A stretch of 54,150 bases of DNA from a virus. Below are positions 23,474 through 33,330 of the stretch, in pieces. Location of the stretch: positions 1-54,150 of the IMG/VR virus record IMGVR_UViG_3300027752_000024; one strand, 5' to 3'. Position 1 is the stretch's first letter, and each line of letters begins with the position of its first letter. The notes under the pieces are model-generated. The model saw nothing but the letters and a program-made list of their open reading frames with translations. It had not been told where the DNA came from and made no database searches. Position numbers and translations under genes: made by a program.

Positions 23474-24811
23474 CTAGAAGTAGTCTTTGATCCACGGTAT
23501 ATAATCGTGAATATCAATCTTTCTAAACTTGTCACTGGCATTAGTATTGTCTATAAAGTGTTGCCAGTGTGTTTCGTTTTGTGGTTGATTGAGAACATTT
23601 TTTAAGTTAATAATATTATCAACTGCCCATTGTTCCCAGTCTCGTAAATCTGCATTTTTAAACTTCAAGTGTTGTTCTTCAAGCATTGTATTCATTAATG
23701 CTTTACGGTCGTCTGGTAGATTACATATGTGCAAGTGTTGTGGATGATCTACAATATTAAAATGTGGCAAACAATTCTGATATCCGTGTACACCCCAATC
23801 CCATTCGTAGTTCCAACTAGTATACTGGTCTTGACACCATTGTAAAATATTAGGTAAATCGTGTAGATTCATCAAACTAAGTGTAACATGCGTGTGTACT
23901 TTAACACCAGTACGAGTTTTACTAAACTCAGCGAGCTTAAACATATTTTTTTCAATAACACGCCATTTGGTAGGAAATCTAACATAATGTGCAAGGTCGC
24001 CAATTGCGTCAATACTTAAACTAAGTACAACACCTTTAAACTTATCCCAAATCTTTAACAGCCTGTCTGGTATAGTAGTAGCATTTGTGTTGTAGTGCAG
24101 TTCTATATGTTTGCTCCAACCCTGATCAATGATGTGTTCTAACCAAGCGTAGTGTTCTTCAACAACCAGCGGCTCTCCACCAATAAAGTTAATAACTCTT
24201 ACATTTGGCAATACTTCATCAAAGAACCCTTCTTCAAATGCTTTAATAAACCAAGGCTTATCACTGCTCATTTTAGCAATCATATATGCTGTTTCGTCCC
24301 AATCAGTATGAGGTACTGTTGGGCCTTCTTCAATCCATCTATGACTTGCCCATGGGTTACAACTGCGGCATTTTAAGTTACAAATATTTCCTAAGCTGAT
24401 ATCTAAATATGTAACAGCTTGTGGATCTAAGCGTCCGTCATCATCAACATGCTTTAAAGTTGTATCAGTGTGATCTTCGTATATCTCATTCCATGTTTGT
24501 CTGAAACTACGGATGCCTTGATCCTCTAATTCAAAACAACCTTTACAACCTTTGGGTATTTCATTGTTGAGTAGTTTTTTACGTATTTCCATAGCTGTTG
24601 GATCATTTATAAAATCACCAATGTCAGGACTATTCCAGTTGTTGTGTTCTTTCCAATAAGGAACAGAATCTACATCAACTCCTGGCATGTAACTGTTAGT
24701 TTCAATACGACTAAAACAACAAGGACGAGTGCGTCCATGTGAATGTGTGCTGTAACCTTGCATACTAAGGTAACAAAAGTTTTTTGGCAGGTTATCTGAT
24801 TTTGTTTGCAT
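23474..24811 (-). CDS. Radical SAM protein, twitch/SPASM-type
   Basis: 445 residues from the ATG at 24811; the frame extends upstream into the neighbouring gene. The 4Fe-4S motif is C144-x3-C148-x2-C151 (NICNLKCRSC), followed by a VINFIGGEPLV segment for SAM binding. Ahead of it an N-terminal domain has CYLSMQGYS, RPCCFSR and GCKGC, likely ligands of an auxiliary cluster, as in the neighbouring paralogues. Such enzymes modify peptides (epimerisation, thioether or C-C bonds) or act as maturases; substrate unknown. Last gene of the long radical SAM transcript. Confidence 0.85.
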   Translation of the reverse strand: MQTKSDNLPKNFCYLSMQGYSTHSHGRTRPCCFSRIETNSYMPGVDVDSVPYWKEHNNWNSPDIGDFINDPTAMEIRKKLLNNEIPKGCKGCFELEDQGIRSFRQTWNEIYEDHTDTTLKHVDDDGRLDPQAVTYLDISLGNICNLKCRSCNPWASHRWIEEGPTVPHTDWDETAYMIAKMSSDKPWFIKAFEEGFFDEVLPNVRVINFIGGEPLVVEEHYAWLEHIIDQGWSKHIELHYNTNATTIPDRLLKIWDKFKGVVLSLSIDAIGDLAHYVRFPTKWRVIEKNMFKLAEFSKTRTGVKVHTHVTLSLMNLHDLPNILQWCQDQYTSWNYEWDWGVHGYQNCLPHFNIVDHPQHLHICNLPDDRKALMNTMLEEQHLKFKNADLRDWEQWAVDNIINLKNVLNQPQNETHWQHFIDNTNASDKFRKIDIHDYIPWIKDYF

Positions 24812-25784
24812 ATTCTGGCCTTGCTTTGCTGATATTAAAGTCTGCTGCACAATGACAATGTGTCTTAGGACACCAAACACCTTCGCTCATTGTAGTATTA
24901 AACTCGCCTTGTACAATATTGCCCAACAGTGGGCCAACGCCACAACTGGCTTGTTGAATACGTCCATTAGGATGAATGTGTAAACTTTCGTGTATATTGC
25001 ACAACCAGCCCTTAAAGAAGTTCTTACCGTTTGTAATGATACCGTTTGTATCAATAGCTTCTATGGTGTCATCTTCATACTGTACTTTTGCCCAAGCATA
25101 ACTTGGATCTTTTTTAATAGGAATACTCTGTTGCTGCACTGTACTATTTGTTTTAAAGAAATCCATTTTCCATTGTTCTTCATAATGATACGGATCTGTG
25201 CTAGGACGTAGCTCGTCATAAACCGGTGCATACTCAATCATATAGTTGTCGCACTCATTTTTTATTCTGTCGCCAAATGCCATGCACTGTTCAAAATGAT
25301 CGTGATGCATCATAATACGACTACACAAATAGTTTTTCTTATCTTGCAAGAACTTGTAAACATCCATGTACTTGTCGTCTTTGCTCCATTCTGCGTGATA
25401 GCTGGCAACAACATCTTCAAACAAGTGATGATGATCCTTCCACCAGCTTAGTGGCTTACTAAAGTTGGTGTTGATACCTACACAACTGCCAGGCCATTCT
25501 GCATGTTCTCTAAACTTTTCTACAACAGGAATAAGTCCTTTCCAAAATGTAGGTTCGCCGCCGCTGAGGTACAGTTTAAAATATTTGTAGCCTTTGGCCT
25601 TGTAATGAAGCATGATACGTTCTAATGTGTTAACAATAGTATCTATGTCAGTGTCGTTTTTGTTACGGCCTGCCCAGTTCCATTCACTACAATATGTACA
25701 GCGAAAGTTACACCAATCATTTACTTGCCACACAATACTGACCCATTTGTCCTTTGCTGGCAGGATTGCTTTTATATCTTGCAT
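24792..25784 (-). CDS. Radical SAM protein with short N-terminus
   Basis: 330 residues. The cluster motif C25-x3-C29-x2-C32 (WCNFRCTYCSEW) and the LSGGEPTF motif (73-80) mark a radical SAM core starting at the N-terminus, unlike its neighbours which have an extra N-terminal cysteine domain. The C-terminal part has CNIHESLHIHPNGRIQQASC and CPKTHCHCAADF, a SPASM/twitch-like arrangement for an auxiliary Fe-S cluster. Overlaps both flanking radical SAM genes. Substrate unknown; the layout suggests a distinct subfamily within the cluster. Confidence 0.85.
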   Translation of the reverse strand: MQDIKAILPAKDKWVSIVWQVNDWCNFRCTYCSEWNWAGRNKNDTDIDTIVNTLERIMLHYKAKGYKYFKLYLSGGEPTFWKGLIPVVEKFREHAEWPGSCVGINTNFSKPLSWWKDHHHLFEDVVASYHAEWSKDDKYMDVYKFLQDKKNYLCSRIMMHHDHFEQCMAFGDRIKNECDNYMIEYAPVYDELRPSTDPYHYEEQWKMDFFKTNSTVQQQSIPIKKDPSYAWAKVQYEDDTIEAIDTNGIITNGKNFFKGWLCNIHESLHIHPNGRIQQASCGVGPLLGNIVQGEFNTTMSEGVWCPKTHCHCAADFNISKARPEYANKIR

Positions 25785-26980
25785 TCGTTTTCCAATATGT
25801 AATCTAATGTTGGGAATATATCACCAAACTTGTATTTGCGATATCTATCGTTAATACTAATAAACTGCTTCATCCGTGTTATGTTCTCTTCAGAATATTT
25901 ATTAGTATTCTGTGTGTAGTTAATGATTCGCGAAACTGCATCGTTGTGTAGTTTGCTGTTTATTATTTTTAAGTTGTCTATTACTTTGTGTCGTATTTCT
26001 TTGGGCCATACACAACTATGAATTTGGTCAGGGTGTTCTAAGAATATAGGTACAAAGTCTATACGCCGTGTTTGTGTGTCTTCTAGCCAACGTATCAGTG
26101 GAGCAACATCAAATACATTCCATGCCTGGTATACAAAGTAAATCTTTAGTTGTACTTTTTCAGGTAGACGCTGTGCTTTTGCAAAGTTTTCTTCTACTTT
26201 TTTCCAATCAGTTGGATAACGTATGTATTGGTTGTGTTCGCCAAATCCGTCAATGCTCATCTGTATTTCACTTGCATCAAAGAAGTCTAGTTTATCGTAA
26301 AACCCTTCTGGCCATGTTGTCATATTAGTGGTCCATGCAACATAGCATTTGTTGTTGCCAGCGGAAACAAGGGCGTCAAGCACGTACTGATTGGCTTGTA
26401 TTAAGGTTGGTTCACCCCCAGTTAGGTAAAGACGCTCTAACGTAGGTGCTACGCAGTCTACGAAGTCTTTAAACTCTTGAGTCTCGTACCATGCCCAATC
26501 GTGTTCCTCTACACTTTTAATCTCGTGTTGCCACTGATCATTTAGCCATTTAGGAACAGTTTCATTTGCAAGGATTTTCTTACGTTCTTTGTAGATATTA
26601 TCACTGCTCACACTCCAGCAACTATTGCATTTTAAGTTACAATGATTGCCCAATCGTAGTTCTAAGTGTGTAGGGTTGCCGTGAGTTACAGATGCATGAT
26701 AGGTTTTGTTGGCCCACTGCCTGCTGCTTTCTAAACCTTTTTCTTCGTGTTCGTAGCAGCGATTACATTCTTTAACTTTGCCACCACCCAGCATCTTTGC
26801 ACGAACATCCAGCATGTATTGCCCGTTCCAAATGTTCCACCAGTCAGTTTTACCTAGTACAGCATCTTTGCCATCTACTTGAATATAGTCTTCACTGTAT
26901 ACATGACAGCATAGTTTACATCTACCATCGGTGTTGGTGTGTACGTTTATAAACGGGTATACGCAATACGAATCACTCAT
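25772..26980 (-). CDS. Radical SAM protein, twitch/SPASM-type
   Basis: 402 residues from the ATG at 26980, chosen because GGAG lies 6 nt upstream and the ATG overlaps the preceding stop as ATGAGTGA. Core motif C114-x3-C118-x2-C121 (NHCNLKCNSCWS) and YLTGGEPTL. The N-terminus carries CVYPFINVHTNTDGRCKLCC and ECNRCYEHEEKGLESSR, matching the auxiliary-cluster domain of the genes at 23474, 29132 and 30333. Function unknown; tandem paralogy suggests successive modifications of one target or specialised paralogues. Confidence 0.85.
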   Translation of the reverse strand: MSDSYCVYPFINVHTNTDGRCKLCCHVYSEDYIQVDGKDAVLGKTDWWNIWNGQYMLDVRAKMLGGGKVKECNRCYEHEEKGLESSRQWANKTYHASVTHGNPTHLELRLGNHCNLKCNSCWSVSSDNIYKERKKILANETVPKWLNDQWQHEIKSVEEHDWAWYETQEFKDFVDCVAPTLERLYLTGGEPTLIQANQYVLDALVSAGNNKCYVAWTTNMTTWPEGFYDKLDFFDASEIQMSIDGFGEHNQYIRYPTDWKKVEENFAKAQRLPEKVQLKIYFVYQAWNVFDVAPLIRWLEDTQTRRIDFVPIFLEHPDQIHSCVWPKEIRHKVIDNLKIINSKLHNDAVSRIINYTQNTNKYSEENITRMKQFISINDRYRKYKFGDIFPTLDYILENECKI

Positions 26981-29132
26981 TCCATTCTCCATTTCCTTGC
27001 CATGCATATTTAAAGCTAAAGTCTGTATTACGTGTATACAAAAACTCTTGTTCGTGTTCGCGGAACACATCTGGATCGTGAGCATTTGTAGGATCTCTAG
27101 ATGCTTTTTCAGTGCCTTTCCACGCTAACTTACGAGCTCTAATAGCTGCATTACTGTTGTCTCTTGTAAAGTCCATGATACTCCAAACTGGGCTATTACC
27201 GTCTGGACTTACATGTGTAACTCCGTTGTGTTCCCAGTATGTATCATTCCAATCGTTGTATGGATCTTGTTGATAATCCCATTTAAAATCCGCAGTCCAC
27301 ACACCATCATCTGTTATTTCAAATATATAGTCTGCATCCAACGGTGCAGCATTGCGGCCACCCCATTCTTGATATTCCCATTCTTTACGGAACTTTAAAT
27401 GCAACTTATACCCGCCTTTGGTGCGCCATAAAATACGCAAGAATGGCCAAATCTCATTTACTAAACTGTCAGCAAAGTTACTAATGTACGGCTTGATAAT
27501 ATTATAGTTAAAATCATCATAGTCGTACTCAATGTCTAGTTCTTTGTCTGGATTATCAAATGTAACCTCGTAATGAAACTTTGCTAAGTTTGGTCTAGTA
27601 GGTTTAGAACATGCTTTTTCTGTATTCAGCAAATCTGTAAAAATACTAAAGGACTTCATACGAATAAGTTTGTGTACAATACTCATTTTAAAGTCTTTTG
27701 TAATCCAGTGATCGTAATAGTAAAATGGACTTAGGTTAAATTTGTCTAAGTTTTGTCCTACAATAGTATCAACACCAACACTAAATCCTGTACCCTGACT
27801 AATAGCAATAAGTCCTTGATTGCGCACACGATACATAAATGTAAGAGTGTCTTCTAGTTCTTTAGGACCTTCATTGGGATAGCCAACAATCCAGTTGGTC
27901 ATTGCATCAATACCAGCAGCATAGCCATCACGGAAGTTTGCTTCCATTTCTGCCACAGTAACTTTTTTGTCCATTGCATCTAATACAACTTGACTTCCGC
28001 TTTCAATACCGTAGTTGAGTACTTCACAGCCTCCTGCTTTTAAATCCTTGTAATACTCTGCATCCATTCTGCCATCACAACGGCAGTAGCCAGTCCAATG
28101 TATATCCAGTTCTTTTTCTGCAACACCTTTTACAAACCCACGTAGCTCGTTGAGATTGCCATTGACTAAACTGTCAATAAACCAAAACACATTAGTACCA
28201 TGTTCGTAATACATGTGTTCAATCTCATCAAGTGTACTAAGTGCATTACGTTGTCTGTATTTCCAAAAGTGTGTTTCTTCGCAGAACGTACACTTTGCAA
28301 TACAGCCTCTTGATATCTCACACAATGCACCGTTTGGAAACTTGTACTTACTAAAGTCAAAATCACTGTAATCAGGCAACGGTAGTGTACTCAAGTTATA
28401 ACGCTGATTTTCAGGTTGTCTAATAATCTTACTTACAGCATTTTCTGTGTACTCGATGGATTTGTTATTTTCAATGTTTTCTAGTGCAAGCAACAACGGC
28501 TGTTCGCCTTCGCCGTTTACTACATAATCAAATAGGTCGCAGCCTTTGTAAAAACTAGCATGAGTACTCGGTCCTCCAACAATAATAGTCACAGTTGGCA
28601 AACGTTTTTTTAACTCTGCTGCCATATACTTTGTTGGTACTTCGTTGCAGTAGTACAATGTAAATCCAATCACATCAGGATTAAATGCAACAATCTCATC
28701 TAGCTTTTCATCCAGTAATGGTCTTAGATGAGGATGGATATCATCATAGTAGTTGTCTTCTAACCAATGCCAGTCACGTAGACTATCCCATGGATTAAAC
28801 TCTATAGGCCACTGCTCATCGTTGAATCGGCTGTATGCATCCACATTAATGTCAAAACTCTTACATGCATATCCTGCACGTTTTACAGCACTAGCAAGTT
28901 TTGCTGTGTTGTAAGGTGGAAAGTTAGGATCCCACTCTGGTAGTAATCCTAAACATACACGAGTCTTACGATTAACACTGTATTCAATCTCAAGATTGTC
29001 TAGTCCTTTTTGTACTGGTTTGCTATACTTTGCAATAACAGCTAATGTAGCTGTGTGCTTGTCTTCAGCAAGTGTGCCTGTAGGACGTTCCGGTGCTTGT
29101 CTATCTGGATCTGTATTTTCATAAAATCCCAT
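26973..29132 (-). CDS. B12-binding-domain radical SAM protein
   Basis: 719 residues. Residues about 55-225 form a Rossmann-like cobalamin-binding-type domain (PPYNTAKLASAVKRAGY, VIGFTLYYCNEVPT, IIVGGPSTHASF, VVNGEGE). The radical SAM cluster motif is C277-x3-C281-x2-C284 (RGCIAKCTFCEE), followed by VFWFIDSLVNGN and YGIESGSQVVLDAM, typical of this class. The C-terminal 200 residues are unusual, aromatic and acidic, with no recognised fold. Known relatives methylate unactivated carbons or catalyse ring rearrangements. It ends in an overlap with the next radical SAM gene and starts directly on another's stop. Confidence 0.88.
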   Translation of the reverse strand: MGFYENTDPDRQAPERPTGTLAEDKHTATLAVIAKYSKPVQKGLDNLEIEYSVNRKTRVCLGLLPEWDPNFPPYNTAKLASAVKRAGYACKSFDINVDAYSRFNDEQWPIEFNPWDSLRDWHWLEDNYYDDIHPHLRPLLDEKLDEIVAFNPDVIGFTLYYCNEVPTKYMAAELKKRLPTVTIIVGGPSTHASFYKGCDLFDYVVNGEGEQPLLLALENIENNKSIEYTENAVSKIIRQPENQRYNLSTLPLPDYSDFDFSKYKFPNGALCEISRGCIAKCTFCEETHFWKYRQRNALSTLDEIEHMYYEHGTNVFWFIDSLVNGNLNELRGFVKGVAEKELDIHWTGYCRCDGRMDAEYYKDLKAGGCEVLNYGIESGSQVVLDAMDKKVTVAEMEANFRDGYAAGIDAMTNWIVGYPNEGPKELEDTLTFMYRVRNQGLIAISQGTGFSVGVDTIVGQNLDKFNLSPFYYYDHWITKDFKMSIVHKLIRMKSFSIFTDLLNTEKACSKPTRPNLAKFHYEVTFDNPDKELDIEYDYDDFNYNIIKPYISNFADSLVNEIWPFLRILWRTKGGYKLHLKFRKEWEYQEWGGRNAAPLDADYIFEITDDGVWTADFKWDYQQDPYNDWNDTYWEHNGVTHVSPDGNSPVWSIMDFTRDNSNAAIRARKLAWKGTEKASRDPTNAHDPDVFREHEQEFLYTRNTDFSFKYAWQGNGEWNE

Positions 29133-30340
29133 TACCAGATTCCGTCTAGTTCAGGAAACACATCCAGTAAACTTTCTTGCCGCAATCTATCGATACGCTG
29201 TGTTTTAAACTTAAACATTTTTATTTCATCTGTGCGATCTTTTTCCATAAAGTTTAAAATACTCTCGTAATCGCTAATAACTGATTTAATATTGTCAAAC
29301 TGTTTTAAGTAAGAAATGTGTTCTGCATATCTTTTTGCTACTTGAGATTTAATCCACGGCGGCAATATACTCAATCTCATGTAAGAAGGATCCAATAAAA
29401 TGTTGATGCGAATGTTCTGCGGTTCTAGTAATCCTTCTTCTATCCATTCTTTGTGGAAATCAGGTAGGTTAAGCACGTTGTACACGCTTACAGTAGGCGT
29501 TAGCTCAAAATATACGTGTGGACACTGCTCAATCATATCTCTACGGTTTTGCACCACCTGTGACCATACCATGTTCTTACGCAAGTATTCACCGCGAGCA
29601 TGATTTGCATCCAAGCTACCGGCCACTCTTACGTGTTCAAACTTGTTCCAGTATTCAAATGCTGTTTTGTTTTTGTAATACATTTGTGTAAAGTTAGTGG
29701 TGTAATCCATTTTAACATCGTGCTTGCCCATGGCAATCCACTTGTCAAGTATACGATAGTGCTCTTGTGTAATCAACGGTTCGCCACCTGCCCAGTATAC
29801 TCTTTCAACACTGTCCAGCAATGGCTCAAGTTCGTCCATAAAGTTTAACATATCGTCACGCACTTTTAGTATCTTGCCATGCGGCAGTTCACCGTATATT
29901 GCTTTATGATCTTCAAACCAGCTACTACTAAACTGTGGCCCGCAACTACGACACTTTAAGTTACAAAGGTTACTAAAGCGTATGTCCATGTATGCCATGT
30001 TTACATCACCAGCACTGCCGTCGTCGCTTGTGCTTTCAACTTTGTCCCAATGATGCATATAGTTTTCTATACTGCTGTTACGCAGTGTACTCATACCGTT
30101 GTCTTCTAGTTCATAGCAACGTCTACATTCTTTGCTGGGCGTGTCTTCCAACATGTTAAGACGCAACTGCCGCATTTCTGGGCCGTTCCAAATGTCTTGC
30201 AATGTTTGATCTTGTGTATTTCCTACAGGATGATCTGGATCACTCATGCAGCAAGGATATGTAGTTCCAGCAGGCCACAAATGCATGTGCGTCCACGGCA
30301 TCATGCAAAAATGCTTGCTTTGTTTTAAATCGTTAGACAT
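29132..30340 (-). CDS. Radical SAM protein, twitch/SPASM-type
   Basis: 402 residues. N-terminal domain FCMMPWTHMHLWPAG, then YPCCMSD and ECRRCYELEDNG; radical SAM motif C126-x3-C130-x2-C133 (NLCNLKCRSCGP) and VYWAGGEPLI. Closely similar to the next gene upstream, including the DDGS linker before the core and a C-terminal VFPELDGIW ending that recalls VFPELKDLYV in the paralogue, so the pair arose by duplication. Substrate unknown. Confidence 0.87.
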   Translation of the reverse strand: MSNDLKQSKHFCMMPWTHMHLWPAGTTYPCCMSDPDHPVGNTQDQTLQDIWNGPEMRQLRLNMLEDTPSKECRRCYELEDNGMSTLRNSSIENYMHHWDKVESTSDDGSAGDVNMAYMDIRFSNLCNLKCRSCGPQFSSSWFEDHKAIYGELPHGKILKVRDDMLNFMDELEPLLDSVERVYWAGGEPLITQEHYRILDKWIAMGKHDVKMDYTTNFTQMYYKNKTAFEYWNKFEHVRVAGSLDANHARGEYLRKNMVWSQVVQNRRDMIEQCPHVYFELTPTVSVYNVLNLPDFHKEWIEEGLLEPQNIRINILLDPSYMRLSILPPWIKSQVAKRYAEHISYLKQFDNIKSVISDYESILNFMEKDRTDEIKMFKFKTQRIDRLRQESLLDVFPELDGIW

Positions 30341-31544
30341 ATAAATCCTTTAGCTCTGGAAACACGTTGAGAAAGTTTTCTCCACGTTTCAGATCCATTT
30401 TCTGCATCTCCATCCTAAAAGCTGGAATCAAGTTGCTGTCATCACTATTGTACATGAAGTTTATAATATTGTCAATACCTTCATGTAGAAACTGTTTGCG
30501 CTGTGGATACATGTCTATTGCATCAATGTCCTGTTTTAACAACACCAAATTTTCTTTTGCAATGTCTTTTAAGTGTGCAGGTAATATTGTTATACTCAGC
30601 CAGTCTGGCCCGACTAATAGGTTGCTGAGATTGATATCGTAGTCGGTGGGTATGTTGTGTTCAAACAAGAAGTTAATAATCTTACGCAAGTCTAATATGT
30701 TTAATACACTGATAGTAGGATTAGGTTGTATGATTACACCTTTGTCATAACTGTGTTCAAAGTTATCACGTATCCAGCACAAGTTATCAAATACTGTACT
30801 CCACTTTTGTCCATTGCGTGTGTACTCGGCTTTGGCACCAATTTGGTCACAGCTTACACAGAAGAATATCTTATCAAAATGCTGCCAATACTTTTGTATG
30901 TGCTTGCCTTTTAAACTTAATCTACTGGCGTTACTGTTGTATGTTAATCTCGGTTTGAGTCCACGCTCTATAAGCATATCTAGCAGTCTGTAATGCTGCT
31001 CCATAAACAGGCTTTCGCCGCCAGTAAAATAAACTTCTTCAATAGTGGGCAACATTTCTTCAATCTCAGCCCACATTGCTGGATGATTGATTTCAACAAC
31101 TTCAGGCTTGCCAACAGTGTCTTCTGCCCACTTGCTGCTGAAATGAGGCCCACAACTACGACACTTCATGTTGCATAGATTACTAAACCTTACATCAAAG
31201 TATGCAAGATTCATTTGTTCTACACTACCATCATCGGCTGTTGTTTCTACTATGTCGTAATGATGGTCGTATTCGGTGTTGAACTTGTGTCTGTAACTGA
31301 TAATACCCTGGTCGTCATAGTTGGTACACTTTTTACATCCTTCGCTTGGTTCGTTGTTTAACATACGCATACGCAAGTCACGCATCTTTTCACTGTTCCA
31401 AGCACCTTTGAACCCAGCTTCGTTGATGTTACCAGTGGGCATATCCCAGTGATATATACAACAAGGATACGCATCGCCGTTTTGCCATACGCTCATGTGT
31501 GTCCATGGAGCCATACAAAAATGTTTTTTAAATTCTCTACTCAA
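30333..31544 (-). CDS. Radical SAM protein, twitch/SPASM-type, variant GGES motif
   Basis: 403 residues. N-terminal FCMAPWTHMSVWQNG, YPCCIYH and GCKKCTNYDDQG; core C124-x3-C128-x2-C131 (NLCNMKCRSCGP). The SAM-contacting GGEP motif reads TGGES here, a departure from all other copies in the window, with unknown effect. It otherwise aligns end to end with the 29132-30340 protein. Its start overlaps the glycosyltransferase-like gene by 8 nt. Confidence 0.86.
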   Translation of the reverse strand: MSREFKKHFCMAPWTHMSVWQNGDAYPCCIYHWDMPTGNINEAGFKGAWNSEKMRDLRMRMLNNEPSEGCKKCTNYDDQGIISYRHKFNTEYDHHYDIVETTADDGSVEQMNLAYFDVRFSNLCNMKCRSCGPHFSSKWAEDTVGKPEVVEINHPAMWAEIEEMLPTIEEVYFTGGESLFMEQHYRLLDMLIERGLKPRLTYNSNASRLSLKGKHIQKYWQHFDKIFFCVSCDQIGAKAEYTRNGQKWSTVFDNLCWIRDNFEHSYDKGVIIQPNPTISVLNILDLRKIINFLFEHNIPTDYDINLSNLLVGPDWLSITILPAHLKDIAKENLVLLKQDIDAIDMYPQRKQFLHEGIDNIINFMYNSDDSNLIPAFRMEMQKMDLKRGENFLNVFPELKDLYV

Positions 31545-32721
31545 TGTTGACTACTGCTTCTATAAGATTGTCTGTTATGTCATTCCAACTAATCTTACGT
31601 GAAAGGAACAACTGTTGGTTATGTAATAATTTATCATAATATTTTCGTCTGACGGTCCGTTTTAATACATCAATGTCATAGTTTTTAATATGTTTCCACA
31701 TTGCTTGTGCTTCAACAAAATTTGTAACTTTGTTAACACCGAACAAGTCTTCAAACGTATGATACCCACGTTCTCGTAATAGTTCGTGCTGCTGCGGATT
31801 ACCTATAATAAAGAATGGATGTAGATTCATAATAGCTTTATAAGTTTTTTCTGTTATAAAGTTTTTATGAGTGTCGCTTTCTGTAACTACACTTAATATA
31901 CTATCTTCGTAATATGGTTTAATGCTGTCGCCATAGTTGATAACAAACTGCGTGTGCAATGTATCTAACTTTCTTGGACGCATTTCTCTAAGAAGTGCTA
32001 ACTTATAATCTTTATGCAACTCTTCAGGAATACGATCTATTACAGAATGTCTACGAGCAACATCTTCAAACTCACGGCGACCCACAGCAGGCAAGTTAAA
32101 GCTAACATGTCCTTCGTCTAATACATCACTTCTTAACAAACTATACATCAACCATATACGATGTGGTTTGATATTTCTATTCAAACACAGAAACTTTTTA
32201 GTTGCTGCTCTAACAGTAGGTTTACTAGTAAATGAGATATCAGGAAGTACTTGGTGGTGTAGTCTAGTAATACTTTCCCAAAAGTTAACACTAACATACT
32301 TTACACCATGTATTATCCTATTGTGAGCATCTCTGTCGCTGCACATTACAACAACTTTGTGTAATGGTATGTTTTTACTTCTAAGCTCTTGTTCTAGTTT
32401 GTCCGGTGACATTCTACATTCCAGCACACTTGACAAACATAGATATACACTAGGATCGTTGTTTAATAAATCAATACTGGCTTGTGAAATATGTATGTCT
32501 GTGTTTCCAGGCATGTGAATATGATCAAAAATAAACTTAGGGACGTTTGCTGGCAATAGACTTAGTTGGTTTATATGGAAGAAGTTTCGGAATGAGAAGT
32601 CGTCCCAGTGTCCAAGAAGGTAACTTAGCTGGATAGATCCGTTGTTATGTCCAAAAGTCAGTGTAACATCACCGTGTGGTGATGGAAACACATTATCTAA
32701 TAAAAAATAGCATTTATACAT
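31537..32721 (-). CDS. Glycosyltransferase-like protein
   Basis: 394 residues. The C-terminal half has SVVTESDTHKNFITEKTYKA and HPFFIIGNPQQHELLRERGY, a pattern seen in GT-B-like phage glycosyltransferases and resembling the nucleotide-sugar site of fucosyltransferase-type enzymes (TEK, then PF and G). The middle has KFLCLNRNIKPHRIWLMYSL. The N-terminal third is less conserved. As first gene ahead of two radical SAM paralogues it may glycosylate the same product or target. Assignment is by motif only. Confidence 0.6.
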   Translation of the reverse strand: MYKCYFLLDNVFPSPHGDVTLTFGHNNGSIQLSYLLGHWDDFSFRNFFHINQLSLLPANVPKFIFDHIHMPGNTDIHISQASIDLLNNDPSVYLCLSSVLECRMSPDKLEQELRSKNIPLHKVVVMCSDRDAHNRIIHGVKYVSVNFWESITRLHHQVLPDISFTSKPTVRAATKKFLCLNRNIKPHRIWLMYSLLRSDVLDEGHVSFNLPAVGRREFEDVARRHSVIDRIPEELHKDYKLALLREMRPRKLDTLHTQFVINYGDSIKPYYEDSILSVVTESDTHKNFITEKTYKAIMNLHPFFIIGNPQQHELLRERGYHTFEDLFGVNKVTNFVEAQAMWKHIKNYDIDVLKRTVRRKYYDKLLHNQQLFLSRKISWNDITDNLIEAVVNIE

Positions 32722-32742
32722 TCTTATATAATACTACAGATT

Positions 32743-33330
32743 TTATTTTTTAGCAAGAAGTTTTTCGCGGTGTGGATCTAAATACTTTTTAACTAGATCA
32801 AAGAATGTTACATTCTCGCCTGGAATATCAACTACAGTATCAGCAGGAACGCCTGCTGCTTTGCCAAATGCTTCTGGATTGTCATCTAACACTGCTTGAC
32901 GGAGATCAGTAGCACTTGCAAGTCTTGGGGGCTTTACCCATTCTATGTCTTTGAAGTTGTAACTACCGTGCGGGCCTTCTGCACCATTATACTGTTGTAT
33001 AGTTTTAGGAACCCATGCTTCGTCTGTGTAAAGTTTTAATGTAGCATCAGGATGCTTTGCATATAGCTCACTAGCAAGTGTTAGCCAACTTTGGCTGAAT
33101 ACAATATGTCCTTTTACTTCAGGCCAAATAGTTTCCATTGCAACAACTTTTGCTTGCGCTGGCAATGGATCTTTAGGACCAACTGTGCTTTGATTAGTAC
33201 CTACATACCAGTGTGTTTCTCGGCTAGCCATTTCCCACGCATTTTTGTGACCTTTGTGTGGAGGATTAAATCTTCCAAATATAAGTCCTACACTTTCGCC
33301 TGGTGCTTCAAATAGTTGTCTTAGTCTCAT
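32743..33330 (-). CDS. Nucleotidylyltransferase (HIGH superfamily), NMNAT/cytidylyltransferase-like
   Basis: 195 residues from the ATG at 33330, which overlaps the preceding stop as ATGA. Motifs: IFGRFNPPHKGHKNAW (17-32) with the HxGH nucleotide-binding signature and SATDLRQAV near 140, the variant of the ISSTxxR motif. Members attach nucleotides to NMN, phosphopantetheine, glycerol-3-phosphate and similar phosphates. Common in marine T4-like phages beside the two genes upstream; the substrate is unknown. Confidence 0.85.
   Translation of the reverse strand: MRLRQLFEAPGESVGLIFGRFNPPHKGHKNAWEMASRETHWYVGTNQSTVGPKDPLPAQAKVVAMETIWPEVKGHIVFSQSWLTLASELYAKHPDATLKLYTDEAWVPKTIQQYNGAEGPHGSYNFKDIEWVKPPRLASATDLRQAVLDDNPEAFGKAAGVPADTVVDIPGENVTFFDLVKKYLDPHREKLLAKK

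Noticed and set aside
26973-29132. QueE or viperin-type identity for one of the radical SAM proteins
   Set aside because: Cysteine spacing and flanking residues do not match QueE, and viperin-specific sequence around the cluster was not seen.
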